Source of the DNA: Cephalotus follicularis
Taxonomy: Eukaryota; Streptophyta; Magnoliopsida; Oxalidales; Cephalotaceae
Assembly (NCBI GenBank): GCA_001972305.1
Contig: BDDD01000043.1
Span: 607,717-671,716, forward strand
Length of the DNA stretch: 64,000 nt
Direction of reading: 5' to 3'
A program made the translations under genes and the position numbers. Shown one piece after another: positions 32,734 to 43,990 of the stretch. Each line of letters begins with the position of its first letter. Position 1 is the first letter of the stretch. A model generated the notes under the pieces. It made no database searches, was not told the DNA's origin, and saw nothing but the letters and a program-made list of their open reading frames with translations.

Positions 32734-33805
32734 GGAAGGATATTGCCTTCAAAAGCACTCACAAAGAAGAAATCTTGAGTGATGAGGAGCTAGAAGAAGA
32801 AGAATATGTTCTCTTTGCGAAACGATTCACAAAATTCGCAAAGATGATTAAAGCGAGAAGATTTCAAAAGAAAAACCCCAACAAGGGAGAAGGAAGCAAG
32901 ATGGATCCTCCTACTTGCTTTGAGTGCAACAAACCGGGACACATCAAGGTGGATTGTCCTCAATTGAAAAAGAAGAAACTTTTCAAGAACAAGGCTCTCA
33001 AGGCATGGCACTTAAGTGATGATCACTCCTCCGATGATGAAGTCACCGAGCAAGTGGCCAATCTTTGCTTCATGGCATTGAGAGACAATGAGGAATGCGA
33101 CAATGAGGTAGACGATTCTTATACCTTTGGTGAATTGCAATTTGGTTTTGACAAATTACTTATAGAATTTTAAAAGAAATGCTCTCAATACTCATCTCTT
33201 AAGAAAAATGTGGCTAGTATTGAAAATGAGAAGGATTTGCTTGTTATTGAAAATGAGCAATTAAAAGGTGATCTTAGTCTTTTGAAAAATGATATTTCCA
33301 AAAGGGATACTTGTGTTGTGAAACCTACTTCTTGTGACAATATTGATCTAGAAAAGGAAGTAGAATCCCTTAAAAAGAAAAATGTGAACCTAGAGAAGTC
33401 CTTTAGTAAATTCACATTAGGAAGCATGAAACTAGAAGAAATGCTTGCTATCCAAAGACCTTACCTAGATAAAACTGGTATAGGTTATACTCCCTTAGAG
33501 GTTAAGGCAAAATTAAAGAACACTAAAACAAGACCTTATTACACATATTGTCATAAGGTAGAACATGTTGTTGATAAATGAATTAAAAAAATTAATCATT
33601 ATCATTCACATGCTAGAAATTCTCCAAATCACAATACTATCACATTTAGACAAATTTGGGTTCCTAAAGGAACAATAAAACAAAAATGTAACATTAATGG
33701 ACCCAATAAACAATGGGTACCAAGATCAAAATCGTTTAAAATTTTTGTAGGTGGAAAGATGTTTGGGAGCAAACCACAAGGAGAAAGAACCATGGTACGT
33801 GGATA
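32734..33805 (+). pseudogene. Sirevirus gag, C-terminal part (copy 1)
   Basis: Resumes with KSTHKEEILSDEELEEEEYV and holds the zinc knuckle CFECNKPGHIKVDC, then an acidic Ser/Asp linker. It stops at 33171-33173. A coiled-coil segment follows at 33210-33581 (EVESLKKKNVNLEKSFSKF), leading to a second knuckle-like YTYCHKVEHVVDK and a TGA. The same frame runs on to about 33805, overlapping the protease frame. Nucleocapsid and assembly role inferred from family. Confidence 0.9.
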
Positions 33806-34209
33806 GCGGTTTCTCAAAGCACATGACCGGTGACAAAAGTCTTTTCTTTGATCTTAAAGAAGTTGATGGAGGAAAGGTCACCTTTGGAGACAACAACAAA
33901 GCCAAGATTGTTGGTATTGGCTCGATAGGTAACGAATTCAATATCTTAATTGAAAATATTTCTTATGTTGTAGGCCTTAAGGATAATTTGCTTAGTGTTA
34001 GCCAATTGTGTGATAAAGGGTATAAAGTTAATTTTGAATCCTCACTTTGTCACATTATTGACACTATCACCAATGATATAAAGTTTGTTGGTCATAGGCA
34101 AGGAAATGTGTATGTTGTGTATTTAAAAGAAATGTTTTCAAAAATTTTTTGTTTTAATGCTAACACAAATGATAAATGGCTTTGGCATAGACTGGTTGGG
34201 CCATGCTAG
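33751..34209 (+). pseudogene. Sirevirus protease and pre-integrase (copy 1)
   Basis: Open segment in the +1 frame relative to gag. WYVDSGFSKHMTGDKSLFF carries the protease DSG; LLSVSQLCDKGYKVNFESS and the WLWHRL start of the pre-integrase zinc region follow. A frame change near 34190 interrupts it. Confidence 0.88.
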
Positions 34210-34985
34210 CATGGATGTTCTAGCTAAACTTTCTAGAAACGATCTAGTCATTGGTTTGCCTAAAATGAAATTTGAAAATGACAAACTTTGTAATGCTTGT
34301 GCACAATGCAAACAAACTAGAACTTCTTTTAAAGCCAAAAATATTGTTTCAACTACTAGGATTTTACAACTCTTGCACATTGACTTGTTTGGACCAACTA
34401 GAACTCTAAGCATTGGTGGTAAACAATATGGCCTAGTTATAGTAGATGATTACTCTATATTTACTTGGGTCATATCTTTAAATTCTAAAGCCTATAGAGT
34501 ATTCAATAAGAGGACTTTAATTATTGAAAAATCTATTCATGTATTATTTGAAGAGTCTAATAGTGATCCGAGAAAGGGAGATGTTGTTAATGATGTAGGT
34601 ATCTTGGACCAAATGGAAGGCTTGGACATTCCAAAGATGATGTTGAAGTTGACAAAATTGAAGAAGAAGATGTACATGAAGAAGAACTCCAACAAATTCA
34701 AGTCACCAAGGAACCCGTAGCAAGAAGAGAAAGAGAGTATGTCAAAGACAACGAGGTAATCGGTAATCCTACCAAAGGGGTACGAACTCGATCCTCTCTT
34801 AGGGAGTATTGTGATAATGTGGCTTTTATTTCAAATATCAAACCCAAAAATGTTTTTGATGCTTTAAAAGATGATTTTTGGATTGTGTCCATGCAAGAGG
34901 AACTAAACCAATTTGACAAGAGTAATGTTTGGTCCTTAGTTCTGAGGCCTAAAAATCAATCCGCCATTTGAACAAAATGGATTTT
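34157..34985 (+). pseudogene. Sirevirus integrase with core deletion (copy 1)
   Basis: Starts WLGHASMDVLAKLSR with the zinc-finger Cys pair (CNACAQCKQTRTSF). The core start HIDLFGPTRTLSIGGKQYG and VDDYSIFTWVI follow. After this it jumps to SLNSKAYRVFNKRTLIIE, which in copy 2 lies past the Asp and Glu of the catalytic triad. So most of the core is deleted. The tail (EESNSDPRKGD, then a Lys-rich stretch in a shifted frame) leads to the RT. Confidence 0.85.
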
Positions 34986-35640
34986 TTGTAACAAAATGGA
35001 TGAAAATGGGTTGGTTATTAGGAATAAAACTAGATTAGTTGCACAAGGTTATAGTCAAGAAGAAGGCATTGACTATGATGAAACCTTTGCTCCCGTAGCT
35101 AGATTAGAAGCTATTAGATTGTTAATGGCCTTTGCATGTTTTAAAGGTTTTAAATTGCATCAAATGGATGTCAAAAGTGCATTTTCAAATGGTGTTATAA
35201 ATGAGGAAGTTTATGTTGAACAACCTCCGGGTTTTGAAAACGTGCACTTTCCCGATCATGTTTTTAAATTGTCAAAAACACTTTATGGTTTAAAGCAAGC
35301 GCCGAGAGTTTGGTATGAAAGGCTTTCTAAATTTCTCTTGGAAATTGATTTTAACAGAGGTTTAGTTGACAAAACTCTTTTTGTAAAAACCAAGCCTAAT
35401 GACATTTTAATTGTACAAATTTATGTTGATGACATCATTTTCGGTTCTACTAATGATTCTCTTTGTGTTGAGTTTGCTAACATTATGCAAGATGAATTCG
35501 AGATGAGTATGATGGGTGAACTCATGTACTTCCTTGGATTTCAAATCTCTCAAGGAAATTAAGGCACCTTAATCAACCAATCCAAATACATAAAAGATAT
35601 ACTCAAACGATTTGGAATGGAAAACTCAAAACCTTGCAAG
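34986..35640 (+). pseudogene. Sirevirus reverse transcriptase (copy 1)
   Basis: Open 34996-35562: RLVAQGYSQEEGIDYDETFA, HQMDVKSAFSNGVINEEVYV, LYGLKQAPRVWYERLSKFLL and the catalytic QIYVDDIIFGSTND. It ends at a TAA (35560-35562), where copy 2 continues NEGTFINQSK. A TGA at 34969-34971 precedes it. Confidence 0.93.
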
Positions 35641-36388
35641 ACTCCGATGAGCACTACTACCAAACCCTACAAAGATGAGAATGGTAAAGAGGTAGATCAA
35701 AAACTCTATAGAAGCATGATAGGATCTCTCCTTTATCTTACAGCTAGTAGACCGGATATTATGTTTAGTGTGTGTCTTTGTGCTAGGTTTCAATCCTCAC
35801 CTAAAGAAACTCACTTAATTGCGGTTAAGCGAATCTTTAGATATCTTGCATATACCCCCTTACTAGGTTTATTTTATTCAAATGATTCTTTGTTTAACTT
35901 GCATACTTTTTCTGATGCCGATTATGGTGGTTGTAAACTTGATAGAAAGAGCACTAGTGGCACATGCAAATTTCTTGGCAATTCTTTAGTGTCATGGTTT
36001 TTCAAAGAAACTAAATAGTGTTGCTCTCTCCACCACCGAAGCCGAATATGTAGCGGCGGATAGTTGTTGTACACAAGCATTGTGGTTAAAGCAACAACTT
36101 CATGATTTTGGAATTCGCATTGATAATGTGTGCATAAAATGTGATAATACTAGTGCAATTAATTTGAGTAAGAATCATGCTCAACACTCTAAGTCAAAGC
36201 ACATTGAAGTTAGACATCATTTCCTTAGAGATCATGTTGAAAAAGGTGATATTTTTCTTGAATATATTGACACTTTGAATCAAGTTGCAGATATTTTTAC
36301 CAAGCCTTTGGACAATGAGAGGTTATGCACTTTGCGAATATGCAAAATCCCTCCTAAATCTCATTATATGCACATTTGTAATGATTAG
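35617..36388 (+). pseudogene. Sirevirus RNase H (copy 1)
   Basis: 35617-36018 (SMIGSLLYLTASRPDIMFSV, FSDADYGGCKLDRKSTSGTC) then, after a frame change, 36080-36388 (WLKQQLHDFG, CDNTSAINLSKN, KHIEVRHHFLRDHVEKG, VADIFTKPLDNERL). It has the usual ADY...KSTSG and TKPL marks of copia RNase H. Confidence 0.92.
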
Positions 36389-36765
36389 TTAATAATTGTG
36401 TGTATTGGTGTGAAAAATGCTTTTCAAAATGTCATGCATTCAACATTGAGTTTTTAACTCAATTACATCAAATTGCTCATATGCCTAAGTCACTATTAGT
36501 CCATAATAGCTGACTAAAGGTTTACGAATCAAAGGGATAGGCAAATTTCTGCATTTTCCAAATTTTGCAGAAACCAGCCAACTGGACTCATTGTCCATTC
36601 GACTGCCTAAACGTTTAGCCGATTGGACAAAATAGCCCAGTCAACTGGAGGCGCGGGAATCAGGTTTTATAAAACCCGATTTTCCCCTCTTTTCTCTTAT
36701 CTCTTCTCTCTAAAAACCTGCCAAAAACCCTAAACCTCTCTACAAGCTTGCTGCAATCGATTCCA
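36389..36765 (+). promoter_or_regulatory. Spacer with box cluster and promoter-like leader before the envelope-like gene (copy 1)
   Basis: After pol, three or four decayed boxes (cagccaactggac, cattcgactgcc, agccgattgg, cagtcaactgg) lie at 36573-36650. They are followed by a TATA-like ttttataaaa (36665-36674), a long C/T tract (36680-36715) and aaaccctaaacc, then the ATG at 36766. The layout repeats that of the LTR promoter and suggests a separate start for the envelope-like gene. This is inference from layout. Confidence 0.55.
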
Positions 36766-37893
36766 ATGGCATCCAAGAGAAGAAATAGCGTAGGAACAAA
36801 GAATACGAGGAAATCTCAGGGCATGATTAACTATGATGATGAACTCTTTCTCTCCAAAGAGAATGAGACTAGGTATCACTCTGTTCTTAATTCTGTTAAA
36901 TTGCATAATGAAAAGTGGATTGCTAGTGATATTCTAGTAAGTGATATTCTTGTAAGTAATATTGTTGTTATTAAGTCATGGCTAGAGCAAATGGGTTGGT
37001 TTGAATACTTATGCTCATCACACACCATTTACCCTAGGATTGTTAAACTTTTCTATGCCAATCTTGAAAATTCGACCATATGTGTTGCCAACTCCTTTAT
37101 CCTAGGTAATCCAGTGTCTATAACCCCGGAACTTATTGCCGAAACCTTAGAAATTCCTAATTCCGGCATTACTCACTTTAATGACATTGAGAAATCGAAA
37201 GCGATAAGTATTTGCTTAGAACGCCCCAATTTTAATCCTATCTTGACCGTGACTAGTAGCCATCTTCTCATAGCCACCCGCATTCTCCTCTTGATAGTTA
37301 CAAACACTCTTTTGCCTAGAGAAGGCTTGCACACACTTCCATCCGAGAGAGACCTTAAACTCGTTGCTTGCATAAAGAATGGCACTCTTGTGAACCTTCC
37401 CTATCTTATTGTCAATCATATGTTGTCTAGACCAAACCACATTCCTTACCCAATGCTTATAAGTAGGATCCTAGCATCCCTTAACCTTGATATATCTGAT
37501 GATGAGCACAAGGTTAAACCAAACCATAAGCAACTCATTAACAAAGCCGGGATTAGAAGCTACAATATTAAGTTTGAGGATGGTGTGTGGGTAAAGCAAC
37601 TGGTAGGGGGCAGAGAACCTGTGAGGGAACCGGCTATAAGAGCTGTAGTAGATGGGGATGAAGAGGAAGAAGAAGATGATGCTCAGCAGTTTGAAATGAG
37701 GCCAAACGTTGGAGTGAGCAGCAACAGTGGCAGCAGACCCACTCTAGAGTCTCTTCAGGCAAAGATGGACTTGGCATAAGCGGATATTGAGTACATTAGG
37801 GGGAGAGTGGACCAAATCTATGAAGGCCAAGCCACTCTCATCCAGTTGTTCCAAAACGCCTTTCCACAAAACCCTCCTCCCGGATCGTCATGA
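36766..37893 (+). pseudogene. Sirevirus envelope-like gene (copy 1), nearly open
   Basis: Open from ATG 36766 to a TAA at 37777-37779 (338 aa). Copies in the other units run about 38 residues further, and the matching terminal stop here is at 37891-37893. The protein has a basic start (MASKRRNSVGTKNTRKSQG), YHSVLNSVKLHNEKW, LFYANLENSTICVANSFILG and ELIAETLEIPNSGITHF. A hydrophobic run SSHLLIATRILLLIVTN follows, then HTLPSERDLKLVACIKNGTL, an acidic stretch (EEEEEDD) and a heptad-like C-terminus. The layout resembles the plant 'putative plant transposon protein'/Sirevirus env-like family as I recall it. Its function is unknown; an envelope role is by position only. Confidence 0.8.
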
Positions 37894-38443
37894 GCTACAT
37901 TGTTGCATTACATGTTTTCTTGTATTTTGAATTAAAAATGTTGAAGGTTGAAGATGTAATGTAATTCTTAGTTTTTTTATGAGTTGTTTTTGTTGTAATG
38001 ACACTTTAAGTTTGATTATGTACTTGCCACTTTTCGTTTAATGAAAGTGTGTTTAGCTTTTCATTTTTTGGTCATTTATGTGTTAATGCATATACATTCT
38101 TACTTTTTGATCTCTTTTGATATATACTTTGAGTATGCATATGTTAAGGGGGAGCTTTTCAATCACATGCCTTGGTTGAGGGGGAGCTACCTTTTATCTT
38201 TTTATTGTTTGACAAAAAGGGGGAGATATGTTACGAATTTTGAGCATAAAAAATTTTGTGAGCATATGAAAATGTTGAGGAAAGTATGAATTCTTTCGAA
38301 TTTTTTGCATGTGCAAGTATATTTTGTTGTGTGTTATGCTATGAAATGTGCATTTTATGACAGAACTGGGGATATTGAACCTTGGTTAGTAAAAGTGTTT
38401 AGTTTGTCAAAGATTATGCAAAATTGCGTATGTTTTGTCAATC
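37894..38443 (+). other. 3' non-coding region with extra polypurine tracts (copy 1)
   Basis: No gene. It contains ttgagggggagct (38170) and tgacaaaaagggggagat (38209-38227), purine tracts repeated in copy 2 and in the element at 47099. Multiple purine tracts before the 3' LTR are a published Sirevirus trait. Confidence 0.75.
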
Positions 38444-38462
38444 ATCAAAAATGGGGAGATTG
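38439..38462 (+). other. Terminal polypurine tract with flanking inverted repeat (copy 1)
   Basis: caatc...gattg flanks aaaaatggggaga, immediately before the LTR start at 38461. The same arrangement is at 49141-49164 and 49985-50008. It would prime plus-strand synthesis. Confidence 0.8.
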
Positions 38463-39279
38463 TGGGCCTTTGCCACCCCGTTAATTATCTTAACATGTGT
38501 TATTTCGATGATTAACAAACATGTAATAATTGTACGCATAATTCTTTGAACTATCAATTCATATACTCAATTGATTTAATGCCCAAAGTTGTGCAAAGGT
38601 TATTTCTACAGATACAGGCTAAAACAGCTGACTGCCAAGGTTGGACAGCCGACTGTATGGGTTGAGCAATCGACTGTCTGGATTAAACAACCAACTGGTT
38701 CTTGAAGGAATCCCAGCGACTGGAAGTACACTCCATACCAGCCGACTGCATCAGGGGACCAGCCGATTGCCAAGTCAAAATAGTCGACTGCCAAGGATGG
38801 CCAGTCGACTGCCAATAAGTGTGCAAAAGAGGCAGTAGGTTTTTGGAATTTCATCTCACCTCATCCAGCCAACTGCATCAGGGGAGCAGCCGACTGCCAA
38901 GACAAAACAACCGACTACCAAGGAGGCCCAGTCGACTGTCTAGTGGTGTCAATATAGGCAGTAGGTTTTTGAACTCCACACCACCTCAACTAGCCGACTG
39001 ACGTAGGACACCAGCCGACTGTCAAGACTCACCAGCCGACTGTCAACATCTTCAGCCGACTGTCAAAGAAATGTGAAAAATTGGCAGTAGATTTTTGGAA
39101 GTCCAATCCACCTCGACCAGCCGGCTGGAACAGAGCATCAGCCGACTGCCCAGGAGAAACAGCCGACTGTCCAGAGGAAGCAGCCGGCTGCATTCACCAA
39201 TGACTATATTTGAAATAGGCGCCATCAACTCCAACTGGCTACCCAGAAAATCCAGCCGACTGGATTGTGCCAGACATTC
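38461..39279 (+). repeat. 3' LTR of Sirevirus copy 1, cut at 39279
   Basis: Starts TGTGGGCCTTTGCCACC and follows the 5' LTR (20757) up to gtgccagacattc, then the LTR of copy 2 starts. Box array at 38622-39265. The remaining ~570 bp (TATA box, leader, C-rich end) are not found where expected to the right of copy 2. Confidence 0.88.
38622..39265. repeat. CAGYCGACTG box array (copy 1, 3' LTR)
   Basis: Same boxes and ~120-bp higher-order unit as at 20910-21540, with one extra short segment around 39000 (cgactgacgtaggacacc) compared with the 5' copy. Confidence 0.85.
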
Positions 39280-40548
39280 TGTTGGCCCTTGCCACCACAT
39301 TAATTGCCTTAACATGTGTTATTTCGATGATTAACAAACATGCAATACCTGTATGCATAATTCTCTGAACCTTCAATTCATATACTCACTTGATTTAATG
39401 TCCAAAGTTGTGAAAAGGCTATTTCTGCAGATAGAGCCAAAAACAGACTACTGCCTAGGTTGGGCAGCCGACTATCTTGGTTGAGCAGCCGACTATTTGG
39501 ATTAAACAGCCGACTGGTTCTTGAAAGAATCCCAGCAATGCAGGTACACTCCACACCAGCCGGCTGCATCAGGGGAGCAGCCAACTGCCAGGACAAACTA
39601 GCCGACTGCCAAGGGGGTCTAGTCGACGGTCAAGTGTGTCAAAATGAGGCAGTAGGTTTTTGAACTCCATGCCACCTCAACCAGTCAACTGAAGCAGGAC
39701 ACCAGTCGACTGCCAAGGGTCACCAGTCGACTGTCAACATCTCCAGCCGACTGTCAAGTGTGTCAAAATGAGGTAGTAACTTTTTGGAAGTCCAATCCAC
39801 CTCAAGCAGCCGACTGGAACAGAGCACCAGCCGACTGCCCAGGAGAAACAACCGACTGTCAAGAGGAAGCAGCCGACTGCCTTCACCAACGGCTATATTT
39901 GAAAAACGGGCCATCAACTCCAGCTGACTGCCCAGGAAATCCAACCGACTGGATTGTGCCATACATTCAAAAATAGATCCGTTGGAGCGCATGTTTATAA
40001 GCCAAAGTGGAGCATTCTTCAAAGCACTTCAAGCAATCAAGTTGGATAATCATTCAAGGCAACTCAAGCATCATTCTAAACACTCTCAACACCAAAAGTG
40101 ATTACATTGAAGCAATTTCACACATTAGAAAGCCTCCCCTTTATACATTCTCAATTACTAGAAGCTTTGTTAGATTTGAGCTAAATTGTAAACAAATTCG
40201 TTGAGAATTTGTAAACCATTCAAACACTTTCAATTTACTTGTAAACAAGAGAGGTTGTCTCTTGTATAGCTCGGAGGGAGCAATCTTGTACTCGCTTGGT
40301 TGAAGCGAAAGTCGTTGAAGCTCGGTTGGAACTTCAAGCCCGGATTGGGGCTAACTAGTGAAACACTCAAGGGGAGGCCTTGGGGAGTGGACGTAGGCGG
40401 TTTGCCGAACCACTATATATTTGTTTGCAACTCACTCAACCTTACACTCTTTAATTTCCGCTTTTGATTGATTGTGTTTATTTTGTTTCTAGGATACTTG
40501 CTAGATTAATTTTATAAGTCTATTCACCCCCCCTCTAGACTTCCCACA
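39280..40548 (+). repeat. 5' LTR of Sirevirus copy 2 (1269 bp)
   Basis: TGTTGGCCCTTGCCACC to cttcccaca. Box array 39440-39955, TATA 39994-40000, C-run 40527-40533. Many differences from its 3' partner (50007) fall in the boxes and are C-to-T or G-to-A changes. Confidence 0.9.
39440..39955. repeat. CAGYCGACTG box array (copy 2, 5' LTR)
   Basis: About eighteen boxes: cagccgactg, cagtcgactg and decayed forms such as agccaactg and accgactgt. They are grouped by the ggcagtaggtttttgaa higher-order unit. Confidence 0.85.
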
Positions 40549-40550
40549 AT

Positions 40551-40562
40551 TGGTATCAGAGC
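40551..40562 (+). other. Primer-binding site, initiator tRNA-Met (copy 2)
   Basis: tggtatcagagc two bases after the LTR. Confidence 0.9.
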
Positions 40563-40606
40563 TTGTGTGCTCATTTTTTGAAGATTAACATCTTGAGTCA
40601 AAGATC

Positions 40607-42391
40607 ATGGCATCCACTGGCATAAATAACCAAACTAGAAACCATGACGATGTCTCTGAATTTAAGGTACCATTATTTAGTGGTGACGATTTTCCCTATT
40701 GGAAAAGTCGTATGGAGATTTACCTTAAGTCTAGAGACTTCAAGAATTGGTTTAGTGTCAAAAATGGTCCTCACATCCCCATGAAAATAAATGATAAAAA
40801 TGAATGCGTTGCTAAAACGGAAAATGAATGAGATGATGATGATTTTAAAAAATTTACCATAGATAACAAGGTCCTAAATATTTTGCTTGTATCTTTAGAT
40901 AAGGCCGAATATAATCTTGTTAGGAGATGCACCTCCGCACATGATGTGTGGAAATTGCTCATCCTTACCCATGAAGGTATTGAGCAAGTTAAAAATGCCA
41001 AACTTGGTTCGTTGAATAGAGACTATGAATTATTTAAAATGCAACCAAACGAATCCATCAAAAATTTATATAATCGTTTGCTTGATATCACTAATGCTCT
41101 TCTTGGCCTTGGCAAGGTTTTTGGCAAAGATGAACTCGTTAGGAAATTGCTCGGGTGCCTTAATGATGAGTGGGAACCAAAGGTCACGGCAATTGAAGAG
41201 TCGAATGACCTAAAGGTCATGGAGATCGAAGAACTACTGAGCTCCCTCATGACTCATGAGGTGAAATTGAACAAAAAATCTGCCAACCTTGTGGAGAAAA
41301 AGCCTCAAGAAGAAAGGAGGAAGGGCATTGCCCTCAAAAGCACTCACAAAGAAGAAATCTCGAGTGATGAGGAGTTAGAAGAAGAAGACTACGTTCTCTT
41401 TGCGAAACGATTCACAAAATTCGCAAAGAAGAATAAAGCTAGACATTTTCAAAAGAAAAATCCAAACAAAGGAGAAGGAAGCAAGATGGATCCTCCTACT
41501 TGCTTTGAGTGCAACAAACCGGGACACATCAAGGTGGATTGTCCTCAATTGAAGAAGAAAAAGCTCTTCAAGAAGAAAGCTCTCAAAGCATGGCACTTAA
41601 GTGATGACGAATCTTCCGATGATGAAGTCACCAAACAAGTTTCCAACCTTTGCTTCATGGTATCGAGTGACAACGAGGAAAGCGATAATGAGGTAGATGA
41701 TTCCTATAACTTTGGTGAATTACAATTTGCTTTTGATGAATTGCTTGTAGAATTTAAAAAGAAATGCTCTCAATACTCATCACTTAAAAAAAATATGGCT
41801 AGTATTGAAAAAGAAAAGGACTTGCTAGTTATTGAAAATGAGCATTTGAAAAATGATATTGGTATCTTGGAACATGAACTTGCTAAAAAGGTTGATTGTG
41901 TAGTTAAAACTACTTCTTGTGACAATGTAAATCTAGAAAAGGAAGTAGAATCCCTTAAAAAGAAAAATGTGAACCTAGAGAAGTCGTTTAGCAAATTCAC
42001 ACTAGGAAGCATGAAACTAGAAGAAATGCTTGCTATCCAAAGACCTTACCTAGATAAAACCGGTATAGGTTATACTCCTTTAGAAGTCAAGGCAAAATTA
42101 AAGAACACTAAAACAAGACCTCATTGCACATATTGTCATAAGGTAGGACATGTTGTTGATAAATGCTTTAAAAAGATTGCTCATTATCATTCACATACTA
42201 GACCTTCTCCAAATCACAATACTATCACTTTTAGACAAATTTGGGTTCCTAAAGGAACAATAAAACAAAAATGTAACATTAATGGACCCAATAAACAATG
42301 GGTACCAAGATCAAAAAAATTTAACACCTTTGTAGGTGGAAAGATGTTTGCGAGCAAATCACAAGGAGGAAGAACCATGGTACGTAGATAG
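40607..42391 (+). pseudogene. Sirevirus gag (copy 2)
   Basis: Starts at ATG 40607 (MASTGINNQTRNHDDVSEF) and meets a TGA at 40829-40831. It is open again from 40883 to 42391 (502 aa). Domains: capsid FSGDDFPYWKSRMEIYLKS, DYELFKMQPNESIKNLYNRL, zinc knuckle CFECNKPGHIKVDC, acidic linker, coiled coil (LEKEVESLKKKNVNLEKSF) and a second knuckle CTYCHKVGHVVDKC. The frame ends at TAG 42389-42391, overlapping the protease, which lies in the +1 frame. A single stop separates it from an open gag. Confidence 0.92.
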
Positions 42392-42710
42392 CGGTTGCTC
42401 AAAGCACATGACCGGTGACAAAAGCCTCTTCTTTGATCTTAAAGAAGTTAATGGAGGAAAGGTCACCTTTGGAGATAACAACAAAGCCAAGATTGTTGGC
42501 ATTTGCTCCATAGATAATGAATTCAATATCCTAATCGAAAATGTTTCTTATGTTGTAGGGCTCAAGCATAATTTACTTAGTGTTAGCCAATCATGTGATA
42601 AAGGATATAAAGTTAATTTTGAATCCTCACTTTGTCACATTATTGATACTAGCACCAATGATGTAAATTTGTTGGTCATAAACAAGGGAATGTGTATGTT
42701 GTGTATTTAA
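42325..42710 (+). pseudogene. Sirevirus protease (copy 2)
   Basis: Frame +1 to gag. ANHKEEEPWYVDSGCSKHMT carries the catalytic DSG; LLSVSQSCDKGYKVNFESS follows. A frame change near 42665 sends it to a stop at 42710. Confidence 0.9.
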
Positions 42711-43990
42711 AAGAAATGTTTTCCAAAAATGTTTGTTTCAATGCTAATACAAATGATAAATGGCTTTGGCATAGACGGTTGGGACATGCTAGCATGGATA
42801 TTCTTGCTAAACTTTCTAGAAAAGACATAGTCATTGTCTTGGCTAAAATGAAATTTGAAAATGACAAACTTTGTGATGCATGTGCACAAGGGAAACAAAC
42901 TAGAACTTTTTTAAAAGCCAAAAATATTGTTTCAACTACTAGGATTTTACAACTATTGCACATTGACTTTTTTGGACCAACTAGAACTCTAAGCATTGGT
43001 GGTAAACAATATGGCCTAGTTATGAAAAGAGTCTATCTATTGTAAGCATACGTAGCGATCACGGAAAAGAATTTGAAAACCTTGGTTTTCAAAATTTTTG
43101 TGATGAACTTGGTATTTACCATAACTTCTAGGCTCCTAGAACTCCTCAAAAAAGTGGTGTTGTTGAAAGGAGGAATAGAACTCTAGAAAAAATGGGAAGA
43201 ACCATGCTTTGTGAAAATAATTTGCCAAAATATCTTTGGGCCGAAGCCGTGAACACCAATTGCTATATTATAAATAGGGTAATGATTCGGTCCATTTTAA
43301 ATAAAACCCCATATGAAATTTTCAATGATAGAAAACCAAATGTTAGTCATTTGAGAAATTTTGGTTGCAAGGTTTTCATTTTAAACAATGGGAAAGATAA
43401 TCTTGGTAAATTCGATGACAAGAGTGATGAAGGAATATTTTTAGGTTACTCTGTAAATTCTAAATCCTATAGAGTATTCAATAATAGGACTTTAATTATT
43501 GAAGAATCTATTCATGTATTATTTGAAGAGTCTAATAGTGTTTCGAGAAAGGGAGATGTTGTTGATGATGTAGGTATCTTGGACCAAATGGAAGGCTTGG
43601 ACATCTCCAAATATGATGTTGAAGTTGACAAAATTGAAAAAGAAGATGTTCATGAAGAAGAACTGCAACAAATTCAAGTCAGCAAGGAGCCCGTAGCAAG
43701 AAGAGAAAGAGAGTATGTCAAGGACAACGAGGTAATCGGTAATCCTATCGAAGGGGTAAGAACTCGTTCCTCTCTTAGGGAGTATTATGACAATGTTGCT
43801 TTTATTTCAAATATCGAACCCAAAAATATTTTCGATGCTTTAAAAGATGATTTTTGGATTATGGCAATGCAAGAGGAACTAAACCAATTTGACAAGAGTA
43901 ATGTTTGGTCCTTAGTTCCGAGGCCTAAAAATCAATCCACCATTGGAACAAAATGGGTTTTGCGTAACAAAATGAATGAAAATGGGTTGG
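42692..43990 (+). pseudogene. Sirevirus integrase (copy 2)
   Basis: 42692-43045 has the zinc region (WLWHRRLGHASMDILAKLSR; CDACAQGKQTRTF) and core start HIDFFGPTRTLSIGGKQYG. About 60 residues are then missing. The core resumes in another frame with SIRSDHGKEFENLGF (second Asp) and TPQKSGVVERRNRTLEKMG (Glu), followed from 43192 by an open C-terminal region (WAEAVNTNCYIINRVM, FGCKVFILNNGKDNLGKFD). The first half has lost the stretch around the VDDYSxFTW motif. Confidence 0.9.

Larger units (their letters stand above)
20757..39279 (+). mobile_element. Ty1/copia Sirevirus copy 1, interrupted by a nested gypsy element
   Basis: Order on +: LTR, initiator-Met primer site, gag (cut at 22690 and resumed at 32734), protease, integrase, RT, RNase H, envelope-like gene, polypurine tracts, 3' LTR. 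Copia gene order, the large gag with zinc knuckle, the env-like gene, clustered purine tracts, a C-rich LTR end and symmetric LTR boxes together mark a Sirevirus. The 3' LTR stops at 39279, where copy 2 begins. Without the nested insertion it would be about 8.5 kb to this point. All genes carry stops or deletions. Confidence 0.9.
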
